A stretch of DNA of 64,000 bases, taken from Methylobacterium terricola. GTDB lineage: Bacteria > Pseudomonadota > Alphaproteobacteria > Rhizobiales > Beijerinckiaceae. The DNA is taken from positions 1-64,000 of the forward strand of contig NZ_VDDA01000007.1 of assembly GCF_006151805.1 (NCBI RefSeq), written 5' to 3'. The position numbers were made by a program, and so were the translations under genes. Of this stretch, positions 27,092 through 35,166 are shown piece by piece; position 1 is the first letter of the stretch, and every line of letters starts with the position of its first letter. The notes beneath the pieces were generated by a model that did not search any database, had not been told where the DNA came from, and was given only the letters and a program-made list of their open reading frames with translations.

Positions 27092-27248
27092 GGGGCTCGG
27101 TCGCGATCGCACCCGGACCGTCCGGCGCGTCAGGCCCCCGTCATACCGGAAGGGCCCGCGATCCGGCCAGCGCATGCAGGCAAGCTGATGACGCAACGAT
27201 GGGAACAATGCTCGCGAAAGCTCGTTGTCCGCACCGAAAGCGTCCTGC

Positions 27249-27273
27249 CAAGGCGTCCCGAACGAACGCCTTG
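27249..27273. other. Hairpin upstream of the DUF4142 gene
   Basis: Perfect 8-bp stem CAAGGCGT/ACGCCTTG with a 9-nt loop, in the 238-bp gap between the divergent acyltransferase and DUF4142 genes, about 57 bp before the latter start. It might be an operator or leader structure. Confidence 0.25.
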
Positions 27274-27329
27274 ATATTCGGTCGATGACCGGGCCCGACG
27301 CTCAAGAATAGATTTCTAGGAGATCACCG

Positions 27330-28046
27330 ATGAAGAAGCTCGTTGCCCTGACCGGCCTCGCCGTTGCGCTCGCGACCCCGGCCTTTGCGCAGCAGATCGG
27401 CAACTTCAACGAGTTCCGCTCGATGGCGCTGATGTCGAACGCGTTCGAGGTGAAGTCGAGCCAGATCGCGCTCGACAAGTCGCGCAACCCGCGGATCCGC
27501 GATTACGCCCGCGAGATGATCCGTGACCACCGCGCCGCCAACGTCGCGCTGCTCGGCGGGCGTGAGAACGTGGCCCGCGGCACCGGTGAGGGCATCGGCG
27601 GGTTGATCGAGGCGCCCTTCGCCATCGCCGGCGGCGCGGTCGGCGCGGCCACCGGCGCGGCGGCCGGCGTGGTCGGCGGCACCCTGCAGGGCGGCCCGGT
27701 CGGCGGCCTCGAGGGCCTCGGCGCCGGCGCGGCCCGGGGTGCCCGGATGGGTGCGAACGCGGTCGATTTCGACGGCGACGTGACCACCACGGCGGCCACC
27801 CAGGCGGTTCCCCTGAGCCCGCAGCAGCAGGCGATGCTCGCCGAGCTCGCCGACACCCCGGCCGGCCCGGCCTTCGACCGCACCTACGCCCGCATGCAGG
27901 TGCAGGCCCATGGCATGACCGTCGCCAACTACCAGGCTTACGCCCAGTCGGGCCCGAACCCGGCCCTCCGGTCGTACGTGCAGCAGGCCCTGCCGGTGAT
28001 GCAGCAGCATCTGGCGCAGGCCCAGCGTCTGCCGGGCGCCCGCTGA
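27330..28046 (+). CDS. DUF4142 domain-containing exported protein with Gly/Ala-rich insertion
   Basis: 238 aa with a signal peptide (residues 1-21, ending AFAQ). The DUF4142 (ferritin-like four-helix) pattern is visible in FNEFRSMALMSNAFEVKSSQIAL, then RDYAREMIRDHRAAN, and continues after residue ~155 with LAELADTPAGPAFDRTYARMQVQAH and QQALPVMQQHLAQAQ. Between the two halves lies a ~60-residue Gly/Ala-rich tract (residues ~85-145) that could span or coat a membrane, resembling glycine-zipper sequences. A strong RBS (TAGGAGATCACC) precedes the ATG. The family is often stress-linked and periplasmic; its biochemistry is not known. Confidence 0.85.
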   Translation: MKKLVALTGLAVALATPAFAQQIGNFNEFRSMALMSNAFEVKSSQIALDKSRNPRIRDYAREMIRDHRAANVALLGGRENVARGTGEGIGGLIEAPFAIAGGAVGAATGAAAGVVGGTLQGGPVGGLEGLGAGAARGARMGANAVDFDGDVTTTAATQAVPLSPQQQAMLAELADTPAGPAFDRTYARMQVQAHGMTVANYQAYAQSGPNPALRSYVQQALPVMQQHLAQAQRLPGAR

Positions 28047-28073
28047 ACGGAGCGGCACGCTGAGGTGACGGAG

Positions 28074-28105
28074 CGGCGGGCCGGAGGGCCCGCCGTTTCC
28101 GTTTT
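28074..28105 (+). terminator. Rho-independent terminator of the DUF4142 gene
   Basis: Perfect 9-bp stem CGGCGGGCC/GGCCCGCCG with the tetraloop GGAG, followed by TTTCCGTTTT. It begins 28 bp after the stop codon. Confidence 0.72.
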
Positions 28106-28506
28106 CCACGGTACCGGATTGCCGGATCTCTCCACGAACGCGCGGCAAAAACCGGTCCGCGTCGTTTGAAGGCCACAGAGACTGCGCCCAGCGTCCAAGC
28201 GGATGGCCGCCCGCGAGCCCTCTTGTGAGCGGAATCTCATCGCTCCACGAACCCTATCACGACGGTCAGAGACGATCCGGTCGGGTTTTTTGCGCGGTGC
28301 TGGCGGCGATGGGAAACCCGTTCGCATCCTGCACCGCCCTCCCGGCCATGCCTGCCCCAGCCTGTTTCGGGTTTCGGCGAACGCGGTCGCAGGCTCGCGC
28401 GACACAGGCCCTCGCGGCCGGGACGATGTCCGCCCGACGGTGAGATCCTGGCGACCGCTTGGGCAATCGCCTTTCCCTCGTCCGACCCGGTGGGCGACGC
28501 CCACCG
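28106..28506. other. 401-bp stretch without a supported gene
   Basis: Only overlapping shadow frames of low quality are present on both strands. No promoter, repeat or RNA structure stands out. It separates the DUF4142 terminator from the modC stop codon. A modA gene might be expected near modBC, but nothing here resembles a periplasmic molybdate-binding protein. Confidence 0.45.
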
Positions 28507-29601
28507 TCAGATCTCGACCACCCCGATCGTCTCCTCGTCGAACGCGACGCTCTTCACGATCGCCAGCACCGACAGGCCCGGCGCCAGGGCGAGGTCGTGA
28601 ACCGCGAGCCGCGTCACCTCGGCGACGAGGCTCGCCTCGCCGCAGGCGATCTCGACCCGGGCGTGGGCGCCGGCCCCCGGCGTGACGGCGGTCACGGTGC
28701 CGGAGAGGACGTTGCGGGCGCTCAAAGCCCGTGGGGCCTCCCGCGCCACCAGCACGTCGCGGGCCCGCACCCGGATCCGCACGCTCGCCCCCGCCGGCAG
28801 GGGGAGGGACGGGACGGTCAGGCGGCCGGGCGCGCCGTCGAGATGGGTGAGGCCGAAGGCATCGTCATGGGCGGCGACCCGCATCTGCAGCAAGGCGCCG
28901 GTCTCCGCCGTGTCGCGGCCGGGGAACAGGGCGCCCCGGCGCAGGACCTCGGCAGCGGGGCCGCAGGCGGCGACCCGTCCCTGGTCGAGCACCACCACCG
29001 TGTCGGCGAGGCGCGCCACCTCGGCGACCGCATGGCTGACATAGACGATCGGCACCCGCGCCTCGTCGCGCAGGCGCGCCACGTAGGGCAGGATCTCGGC
29101 CTTGCGCGCCTCGTCGAGGGCCGAGAGCGGCTCGTCCATCAGCAGCAGCCGCGGTCGGGCGAGCAGCGCCCGGCCGATCGCCACCCGCTGGCGCTCGCCA
29201 CCCGAGAGCCCGGCCGGCCGCCGCTCGAGCAGGGCGGCGAGGCCCAGGAGATCGGCCACCGCCGCGAGGCCCGGACCCCCGTCGCGGTCGCGGGAGAACC
29301 AGCGCCCGAACAGCAGGTTCTGGCGCACGGTGAGATGCGGCATGAGGCGCGCCTCCTGGAAGACGTAGCCGATGCGGCGCCGGTGCACCGGCACCCGGAG
29401 GCGCGCTTCCGTGTCGAGGAGGGTGACGCCGTCGACCACGATCCGCCCGTGATCCGGCCGCACCAGCCCGGCGATCACGTCGACGAGGGTCGACTTGCCC
29501 GAGCCGGAGCGGCCGAACAGGGCGGTGACCCGGCCTTCCGCCGCGAAGGCGGCGTCGAGCGAGAAGGCGCCGCGGGTGTGGCGGACCGCGACCTCGATCA
29601 T
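28507..29601 (-). CDS. modC: Molybdate ABC transporter ATP-binding protein ModC
   Basis: 364 aa. Walker [11 protein letters not shown] is at residues 29-38, the signature [16 protein letters not shown] and Walker [13 protein letters not shown] follow. The C-terminal part from about residue 290 ([14 protein letters not shown] ... [14 protein letters not shown]) is the MOP/TOBE molybdate-sensing domain specific to ModC. It follows modB by 13 bp. It powers molybdate (or tungstate) import needed by the formate dehydrogenase encoded a few kilobases away. Confidence 0.94.
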   Translation of the reverse strand: MIEVAVRHTRGAFSLDAAFAAEGRVTALFGRSGSGKSTLVDVIAGLVRPDHGRIVVDGVTLLDTEARLRVPVHRRRIGYVFQEARLMPHLTVRQNLLFGRWFSRDRDGGPGLAAVADLLGLAALLERRPAGLSGGERQRVAIGRALLARPRLLLMDEPLSALDEARKAEILPYVARLRDEARVPIVYVSHAVAEVARLADTVVVLDQGRVAACGPAAEVLRRGALFPGRDTAETGALLQMRVAAHDDAFGLTHLDGAPGRLTVPSLPLPAGASVRIRVRARDVLVAREAPRALSARNVLSGTVTAVTPGAGAHARVEIACGEASLVAEVTRLAVHDLALAPGLSVLAIVKSVAFDEETIGVVEI

Positions 29602-29614
29602 GCCGGGAGCCCCG

Positions 29615-30313
29615 TCATGCCTCGAGCCGCCCCCTCGCCCGCCGGGCGAGCCATTCCGAGGCGATCAGCGCGGCCATCGACAGGGCGACCGAGACCAGGG
29701 TGAGGCGCAGCGCCCCGGCCTCGCCCCCCGGCACCTGGGTGAGGGTGTAGATCGCCGCCGGCAGGGTCTGGGTCTCGCCCGGGATGTTCGACACGAAGGT
29801 GATGGTGGCGCCGAACTCCCCCATCGCCTTGGCGAAGGCCAGCACCGCCCCGGCGAGGATCCCCGGCAGTGCCAGCGGCAGCGTGACGATGAGGAACACC
29901 GCGAGGGGTGGGGCTCCCAGCGTGCCGGCCGCCTGTTCCAGCTTGCGGTCGACCGCCTCGAAGGACAGCCGCATCGCCCGTACCATCAGCGGGAAGCCCA
30001 TCACCGCGCAGGCGAGCGCCGCCCCGGTCCAGCGGAACGAGAACACGATGCCCAATTCGGCGAGCGCCGGCCCGAACCACCCGCGGCGCCCGAAGGCGAG
30101 GAGCAGCAGGTAACCGGTGACCACCGGCGGCAGGATCAGCGGCAGGTGCACCAGCCCGTCGAGGATGGCCCGGCCGCGGAACTCGCGGCGGGCCAGCAAA
30201 TAGGCGATGCCGAGCCCCGGCAGCAGGCTCGCCAGGGTCGCCACGCTCGCCACCAGCAGGCTGAGCCGGAGCGCACTCCACTCGTCGGGGGTGAGGAACA
30301 GGGGCGGGGTCAT
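29615..30313 (-). CDS. modB: Molybdate ABC transporter permease ModB
   Basis: Inner-membrane permease of 232 aa starting at the ATG at 30313; the open frame extends further but is not hydrophobic. Five to six membrane segments and the ModB motif AAGTLGAPPLAVFLIVTLPLA (EAA loop, key residues A-x-x-L-G-A) are visible, along with FAKAMGEFGATITF. It forms an operon with modC. No modA gene is adjacent, unusual for this system. Confidence 0.92.
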   Translation of the reverse strand: MTPPLFLTPDEWSALRLSLLVASVATLASLLPGLGIAYLLARREFRGRAILDGLVHLPLILPPVVTGYLLLLAFGRRGWFGPALAELGIVFSFRWTGAALACAVMGFPLMVRAMRLSFEAVDRKLEQAAGTLGAPPLAVFLIVTLPLALPGILAGAVLAFAKAMGEFGATITFVSNIPGETQTLPAAIYTLTQVPGGEAGALRLTLVSVALSMAALIASEWLARRARGRLEA

Positions 30314-30458
30314 CCGGCGGTCAGATCCCGCACCATGGCGGATCCGCGCCCGGAGTCCAGGCCCCGTGCGGCAACGCTGGGTTTCGAACCTGCCGATTGA
30401 TCCCCGGGTGCGTCCGGGGCCACTCAGGAGCATCCAACCCCGACAGGTGGAGGCCCGG

Positions 30459-31136
30459 ATGATCACCTTCTACTTCAACGGCTCGCCCAACCCGACCAAG
30501 GTCGCGCTCTTCCTGGAGGAGGCGGGTCTCGCGTACGAGCCGGTGGCCGTGGACACCCGCAAGGGCGAGCAGTTCGCGCCCGAGTTCGTGGCGCTGAACC
30601 CCAACGGCAAGGTGCCGGTGATCGTCGATGATGGGACGACCGTGTTCGATTCGAACGCGATCCTGCTCTACCTCGCCGAGAAGACCGGCCAGTTCCTGGC
30701 CCCGGCTGTGGAACGGGCTCAGCTCCTGTCCTGGCTGATGTTCGTGGCGACCGGGATCGGGCCGTTCTCGGGCCAGGCGGTGCATTTCCGCAATTTCGCC
30801 CCGGAGAAAGTCCCCTACGCCAACGACCGCTATCAGTACGAGGCGAAGCGCCATTACGGCGTGCTCGACCGGCACCTCGCCGAGCGCGAGTGGATGGTGG
30901 GCGAGGCCTACGGCATCGTCGACATGGCGGTCTGGGGCTGGTCCCGGATGCTGCCCTTCATCCTCGGCGAGGGCGCCTTCGACGCGTTCCCGAACCTGAA
31001 GCGCCACCACGACGCCATCGCGGCGCGCCCCGCCGCCGCCCGGGCGATCGCCCTGAAGGATCGCTTCCCCTTCAAGGCCGAGCTGGATGCCGAGGCGCGG
31101 GGGCACATGTTCAAGCATATCAAGCCGGCCGCCTGA
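30459..31136 (+). CDS. Glutathione S-transferase family protein
   Basis: 225 aa with a thioredoxin-like N-terminal domain (ITFYFNGSPNPTKVALFLEEAG) holding a likely catalytic Ser/Asn at residues 7-9, the cis-proline segment KVPVIVDDG and the glutathione-contact FDSNAILLYLAEK. The C-terminal helical domain has the N-capping motif YGIVDMAVWGW. It resembles the YghU/Ure2p-like or nu-class GSTs common in methylobacteria. It starts a three-gene operon with an aldolase and an esterase, 30 and 18 bp apart. The substrate is unknown. Confidence 0.9.
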   Translation: MITFYFNGSPNPTKVALFLEEAGLAYEPVAVDTRKGEQFAPEFVALNPNGKVPVIVDDGTTVFDSNAILLYLAEKTGQFLAPAVERAQLLSWLMFVATGIGPFSGQAVHFRNFAPEKVPYANDRYQYEAKRHYGVLDRHLAEREWMVGEAYGIVDMAVWGWSRMLPFILGEGAFDAFPNLKRHHDAIAARPAAARAIALKDRFPFKAELDAEARGHMFKHIKPAA

Positions 31137-31166
31137 GCCGCGACCAAGGACAGGGAGGAACATGCC

Positions 31167-31946
31167 ATGAAATCGTTCGACAACCCGTTCAAGCGCGGCC
31201 TCGCCGAGAACCGGCCCCAGGCCGGCCTGTGGATGACCACCGGCTCGCCCGGCATCACCGAGCTCGCCGCCGGGGCCGGCTTCGCCTGGATGCTCATCGA
31301 CATGGAGCATTCGCCCAATGACCTGATCCAGGTCGTCGACCACCTGCGGGCGGCGGAGGGCGGCACCGCCGAGCCGGTGGTGCGGGTGCCGTGGAACGAG
31401 CCGGTGATGGTCAAGCGCCTGCTCGACCAGGGCGCCCGGTCGCTGATGTTCCCGTTCGTGCAGACTGCCGAGGAGGCGCGCCGGGCCGTCGCGGCGACGC
31501 GCTATCCCCCGCACGGCATCCGGGGCTTTGCCGGCACCTCGCGGGCGACCGGCTACGGCCTGCGCCCGGACTACCATAACCGCTCGGGCGACGAGGTCTG
31601 CGTCGTGGTGCAGGTCGAGACGCAGGAGGCGCTGGAGGCGGCCGGCGAGATCGCCGCGGTGGAGGGGGTCGACGGCGTGTTCATCGGCCCGAACGACCTC
31701 GCCGCCAGCATGGGCCATCTCGGCCAGCCCAATGCGGTCCCGGTGCGCGAGGCGATCGCCGCGGCCTTGCCGCGCATCCGCGCGGCCGGCAAGGCGGCGG
31801 GCCTGCTCGATTTCAACGAGGCGTCGGCCAAAGCTGATTTCGAGGCCGGCTTCGGCTTCGTCGCGGTGGCCGGCGACGCCTTCCTGCTCGCCCGCGAGAC
31901 CCAGCGGGTCGCCACGCTGTTCGGCGCCAAGCTGTTCGACGCTTAG
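31167..31946 (+). CDS. HpcH/HpaI-type aldolase
   Basis: Metal-dependent class II pyruvate aldolase of 259 aa, TIM-barrel. The family tract MLIDMEHSPND, the GARSLMFPFVQTAEEARRAV segment, the ATRYPPHGIRGFAG loop with the active-site Arg, and the metal-binding Glu/Asp in VQVETQEALEA and GVFIGPNDLAASMG are all present. Known members cleave 4-hydroxy-2-oxoheptanedioate or 2-keto-3-deoxy sugar acids to pyruvate and an aldehyde. The flanking GST and esterase suggest a catabolic operon, but the natural substrate is not evident. Confidence 0.9.
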   Translation: MKSFDNPFKRGLAENRPQAGLWMTTGSPGITELAAGAGFAWMLIDMEHSPNDLIQVVDHLRAAEGGTAEPVVRVPWNEPVMVKRLLDQGARSLMFPFVQTAEEARRAVAATRYPPHGIRGFAGTSRATGYGLRPDYHNRSGDEVCVVVQVETQEALEAAGEIAAVEGVDGVFIGPNDLAASMGHLGQPNAVPVREAIAAALPRIRAAGKAAGLLDFNEASAKADFEAGFGFVAVAGDAFLLARETQRVATLFGAKLFDA

Positions 31947-31964
31947 ATCCTCCCGGAGACATCC

Positions 31965-32579
31965 ATGGCCGCCCTGTCGTTCCAGCACCGTTACGAGCCC
32001 GCGACCACGCCCGAGGCGGTGCCGCTCCTGCTCCTGCACGGCACGGGGGGCGACGAGGACGACCTCCTGCCCCTCGGCCGGGCCTTGTCGCCCGGGGCGG
32101 CCCTGCTGTCGCCCCGCGGCCAGGTGCTGGAGGGCGGCGCGCCGCGCTTCTTCCGCCGCCTCGCCGAGGGCGTGTTCGACGAGGCTGACGTGGTGCGCCG
32201 GGCCGGCGACCTTGCCGGCTTCGTGAGTGCCGCGCGGGCGGAGTACGGGATCGCCGCACCGCTCGCCGTCGGCTTCTCGAACGGCGCCAACATCGCGGCG
32301 GCGCTGATGCTGCTGCACCCGGGCGTGCTCGCCGGTGCCGTGCTGCTGCGGGCGATGGTGCCGCTCTCCGACCCGCCGGAGGCCCGCCTGACTGGCGAGC
32401 CGGTGCTGATCCTGTCCGGCCGGATGGACCCGATCGTGCCGGGCGACAACGCCGCGCGCCTCGCAGGAATGCTGAAGCAGGCAGGCGCTACGGTCACTCA
32501 CGAGGTGCTGCCCGCCGGCCACGGCCTGTCGCAGGCGGATCTGGTGCGGGCGAAGACGTGGCTGACCGGGCGGCCCTGA
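31965..32579 (+). CDS. Phospholipase/carboxylesterase-type alpha/beta hydrolase
   Basis: 204 aa of the carboxylesterase (YpfH/EstB) family. The opening LLLLHGTGGDEDDLLPLGRAL is the oxyanion-hole motif, GFSNGANIA carries the nucleophile (Ser in G-F-S-N-G), and GRMDPIVP and AGHGLSQ supply the Asp and His. It ends the GST-aldolase-esterase operon and is convergent with the formate dehydrogenase operon. Similar genes often sit beside ring-cleavage enzymes; the role here is inferred as ester or lactone hydrolysis. Confidence 0.88.
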   Translation: MAALSFQHRYEPATTPEAVPLLLLHGTGGDEDDLLPLGRALSPGAALLSPRGQVLEGGAPRFFRRLAEGVFDEADVVRRAGDLAGFVSAARAEYGIAAPLAVGFSNGANIAAALMLLHPGVLAGAVLLRAMVPLSDPPEARLTGEPVLILSGRMDPIVPGDNAARLAGMLKQAGATVTHEVLPAGHGLSQADLVRAKTWLTGRP

Positions 32580-32687
32580 CCTGTCGCCGTGACTCGGACA
32601 GGTCTTCCAAACAGACAGCGGCAGCCGGCGTTGGCGTGACGCTGCCGAGCCGTGCAGGACTTGCTCGACGGACCTGAAATCCTCCGC

Positions 32688-32728
32688 GTCGTCCCGGGGC
32701 TCGGCGTAGCCGGACACCCCGGGACGAC
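32688..32728. terminator. Bidirectional hairpin between convergent operons
   Basis: Perfect 12-bp stem GTCGTCCCGGGG/CCCCGGGACGAC (arms 32688-32699 and 32717-32728) with a 17-nt loop that itself can fold. It lies between the esterase stop (32579) and the end of the formate dehydrogenase operon (32739), fitting a shared terminator. It looks like a repeated genomic element, as the arm sequence is of the REP kind. Confidence 0.55.
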
Positions 32729-32738
32729 ATAGCGCGTG

Positions 32739-33299
32739 TTACGGCGCCGCGAAGAACTTCGGATCGAGCGCCGCCAGCGCGATCAGCGGCGCCGGCATCA
32801 CCACGCCCGCGACGCGCATCGACCGTGCCGCCGCGCGACAGGCCTGGATGTCGTTGGCGCCCGCCGCGGCATCGACCTGCGCGATCTGTTCCGGGCTCGG
32901 CTTCTTCGGCGCCGGCGCTGCGACCGGGGCAGCGGCGGCCGGCGCAGGAGCGGCTTGCGCGGGGGCAGCTTGGGCAGGAGCAGCCTGGGATTGCGCCTGC
33001 GCCTGGCCCTGCGGGCCGGAGGCGCCGGGCCCGGTCTGGGCCACCGGGCCGCTCAGGCCCGATTTCTGCTGCACCTCGCCGGCGCCGCCGCTCGGCTGCT
33101 GGGCCTCGCCCTGCTTGGGCGCCGATACGGCGACGGCGGCGGGCTGGGGAGCGCTGGCGGCGGGAGCGTCCGGCGCCTTCGGGTGCACGAAGGCGACGAG
33201 CTCCTGGCACAGATTGGCCGGCGGGCCGGCGGCCTCGGCCGCGCCGAGGGACGCGACGAGGCCGGCGGCGGCGAGGATGACGATGCTGGTCCGGCTCAC
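32739..33299 (-). CDS. Exported Ala/Pro/Gln-rich protein at the end of the formate dehydrogenase operon
   Basis: 186 aa from a GTG at 33299, which overlaps the preceding gene by 4 bp. A signal peptide covers residues 1-24 (VILAAAGLVASLGAAEAA). The mature protein has a short conserved N-terminal block with one Cys (ANLCQELVAFV), a ~90-residue low-complexity Ala/Pro/Gln linker, and a C-terminal block with a second Cys (QACRAAARSMRVAGVVMPAPL). The two cysteines could form a disulfide. No known domain is recognised. Placement suggests a periplasmic accessory to the enzyme. Confidence 0.65.
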   Translation of the reverse strand: MSRTSIVILAAAGLVASLGAAEAAGPPANLCQELVAFVHPKAPDAPAASAPQPAAVAVSAPKQGEAQQPSGGAGEVQQKSGLSGPVAQTGPGASGPQGQAQAQSQAAPAQAAPAQAAPAPAAAAPVAAPAPKKPSPEQIAQVDAAAGANDIQACRAAARSMRVAGVVMPAPLIALAALDPKFFAAP

Positions 33300-33511
33300 G
33301 AGCCCGTCTCCGCCTTGTGGTGGCCGCCCTGGCCGGGATCCTTGATGTCGCCGGTCCAACGCGGGCCGACGAGGTTGTTGCCCGGATCCGAGACCCGGGC
33401 GCCGGACGTGGCGAAGGCCTGGTAGGCGAAACGCTGGTTCTCGGCGAGCAGGAAGCTCGCCGCCGTGGCCAGGACCAGGGCCGCCGCCACGGCGACCAGG
33501 AAGGCTTTCAT
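33296..33511 (-). CDS. Small membrane-anchored protein in the formate dehydrogenase operon
   Basis: 71 aa with one N-terminal hydrophobic helix (residues 3-22, [20 protein letters not shown]) and a hydrophilic tail facing the periplasm, ending His-His-Lys-Ala-Glu-Thr. It starts 33 bp after the gamma subunit gene. The Gly/Asn-rich tail (SDPGNNLVGPRWTGD) is not a recognised domain. It may be a small subunit or stabiliser of the membrane enzyme. Confidence 0.65.
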   Translation of the reverse strand: MKAFLVAVAAALVLATAASFLLAENQRFAYQAFATSGARVSDPGNNLVGPRWTGDIKDPGQGGHHKAETGS

Positions 33512-33544
33512 CGCTGTCTCCGCCCCGTTCTCATTCCGCCGGAC

Positions 33545-34546
33545 TCACTCTGCGGGCACCTGACCACGGCCGAGCTGCGGCCCGCTCGCGGTCTTGGCCT
33601 GCTGCTCTTTCACCCAGAGATCGTGGTGCACCTTGGCCCAGGCCAGATCCACCTCGCCGCTGCCCATGGCGTCGTAGGCGCCTTCCATGCCCAGCGAGCC
33701 GATATAGATGTGGGCCAGGATGCCGGCGATGAACACCACGCCGATCAGCGAGTGGATCACCTGCATGATCTGCATCCCGTTGATGTCCGTCGCGGCAAAC
33801 GGGAAGATCATCATGATGCCGGTGGCGCCCATGGCCAGCCCGAAGCCGACCACCATCCAGAACACCATCTTCTGGCCGGCATTGAAGCGGCCGGCGCTCG
33901 GATGCGCGTCGCCGAGCAGGCCGCCGCCCTGCTTGAGCCAGATCCAGTCGATCTTGCCCGGGATGTTGTCGCGCACCCAGAGCACGAGCATGAACAGCAC
34001 GCCGAGCATGAACGGCCAGGCGAGGTAGATATGCGCGTACTTGCCGTACTGGGCCAGCGTCGCGAACGCCTCCGGTCCGATCAGCGGCATCAACAGCCGC
34101 TTGCCGAAGATGTAGTTCAGCCCCGACAGCGACAGCACGATGAAGCAGGACGCCGTCATCCAGTGCGAGAAACGCTCGAAGGCGTTGAAGCGCAGGATCT
34201 TCTTACCCGATTCCTCGCTGTGCTCGAGGCGGATGCGCCCGCGGGTGAAGTAGAACAGGCCGAGCGCGGCCAGCATGCCGAGCACCACCAGCCCGCCGAT
34301 CCAGGGCAGCCAGGATTCGCGGAACTGGCGCCATTCCCGCCCTTGCGGCTGGATCAGGTTGGCGGCGGTGGCGTTCGGGATCGAGATCCGGCCGTGGATC
34401 TTCGGGTCCTGCTTGAACAGCATCTCCTCGTTGACCGAGGAGGCGGTGGGGTTGGGGGCGCCGTCGGGCGCGCGCACCTGCGCGACGGCGGGGGCCGCCA
34501 GCGCCAGGGTCGCCGCCAGGAGGGCGATGGAGGTGAGCCTGCGCAT
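33545..34546 (-). CDS. fdh3C: Formate dehydrogenase gamma subunit (cytochrome b556)
   Basis: Membrane di-haem cytochrome b that takes electrons from the beta subunit to the quinone pool. 333 aa, with a signal peptide (residues 1-23) and a ~80-residue periplasmic segment before the membrane core. Four to five membrane helices hold candidate haem ligands in RFSHWMTAS, KYAHIYLAWP and IHSLIGV...AHIYIG. The tract NAFERFSHW is the FdnI/FdoI signature. It is 9 bp downstream of the beta subunit gene. The long N-terminal segment is longer than in E. coli FdnI and typical of alphaproteobacterial forms. Confidence 0.93.
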   Translation of the reverse strand: MRRLTSIALLAATLALAAPAVAQVRAPDGAPNPTASSVNEEMLFKQDPKIHGRISIPNATAANLIQPQGREWRQFRESWLPWIGGLVVLGMLAALGLFYFTRGRIRLEHSEESGKKILRFNAFERFSHWMTASCFIVLSLSGLNYIFGKRLLMPLIGPEAFATLAQYGKYAHIYLAWPFMLGVLFMLVLWVRDNIPGKIDWIWLKQGGGLLGDAHPSAGRFNAGQKMVFWMVVGFGLAMGATGIMMIFPFAATDINGMQIMQVIHSLIGVVFIAGILAHIYIGSLGMEGAYDAMGSGEVDLAWAKVHHDLWVKEQQAKTASGPQLGRGQVPAE

Positions 34547-34555
34547 CGGTGCCCC

Positions 34556-35152
34556 TCAGATCGCGATCGTCTCGCGGTAGGCCGTCTTCCAGCCCCACGC
34601 GCCCGAGCCGTAGCCGCGCTTGATCACCCGCTCCTTGTAGATCTGGGCGATCATCTCGCCGTCGCCGGCGAGCAGCGACTTGGTCGAGCACATCTCGGCG
34701 CAGAGCGGCAGCTTACCCTCGGCGAGACGGTTCGAGCCGTACTTCTCGTACTCGGCGACCGAGAGGTCGACCTCGGGGCCGCCCGAGCAGTAGGTGCACT
34801 TGTCCATCTTGCCGCGGGAGCCGAAATTCCCGACGCGGGGATATTGCGGCGCCCCGAACGGGCAGGCGTAGAAGCAGTAGCCGCAGCCGATGCACAGGTC
34901 CTTGGAGTGCAGCACCACGGCGTCCGCCGTGGTGTAGAAGCAGTTCACCGGGCACACCGCCGCGCAGGGCGCGTCGGTGCAGTGCATGCAGGCCATCGAG
35001 ACCGAGCGCTCGCCGGGCTTGCCGTCGTTGAGGGTGATGACCCGGCGACGGTTGATGCCCCACGGCACCTCGTGCTCGTTCTTGCAGGCGGTGACGCAGG
35101 CGTTGCATTCGATGCAGCGGTCCGCGTCGCAGAGGAACTTCATTCGCGCCAT
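34556..35152 (-). CDS. fdh3B: Formate dehydrogenase beta subunit (4Fe-4S ferredoxin type)
   Basis: Electron-transfer subunit, 198 aa, with four cysteine clusters in order: CIECNACVTAC, CMHCTDAPCAAVCP, CIGCGYCFYACP and CTYCSGG with a later CAEMC. This matches FdoH/FdnH but lacks the C-terminal membrane helix, so anchoring depends on the gamma subunit. The gene lies 14 bp after the alpha subunit. It resembles the FDH3 beta subunit known from Methylobacterium. Confidence 0.94.
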   Translation of the reverse strand: MARMKFLCDADRCIECNACVTACKNEHEVPWGINRRRVITLNDGKPGERSVSMACMHCTDAPCAAVCPVNCFYTTADAVVLHSKDLCIGCGYCFYACPFGAPQYPRVGNFGSRGKMDKCTYCSGGPEVDLSVAEYEKYGSNRLAEGKLPLCAEMCSTKSLLAGDGEMIAQIYKERVIKRGYGSGAWGWKTAYRETIAI

Positions 35153-35166
35153 GAGGATCCCCTCCC

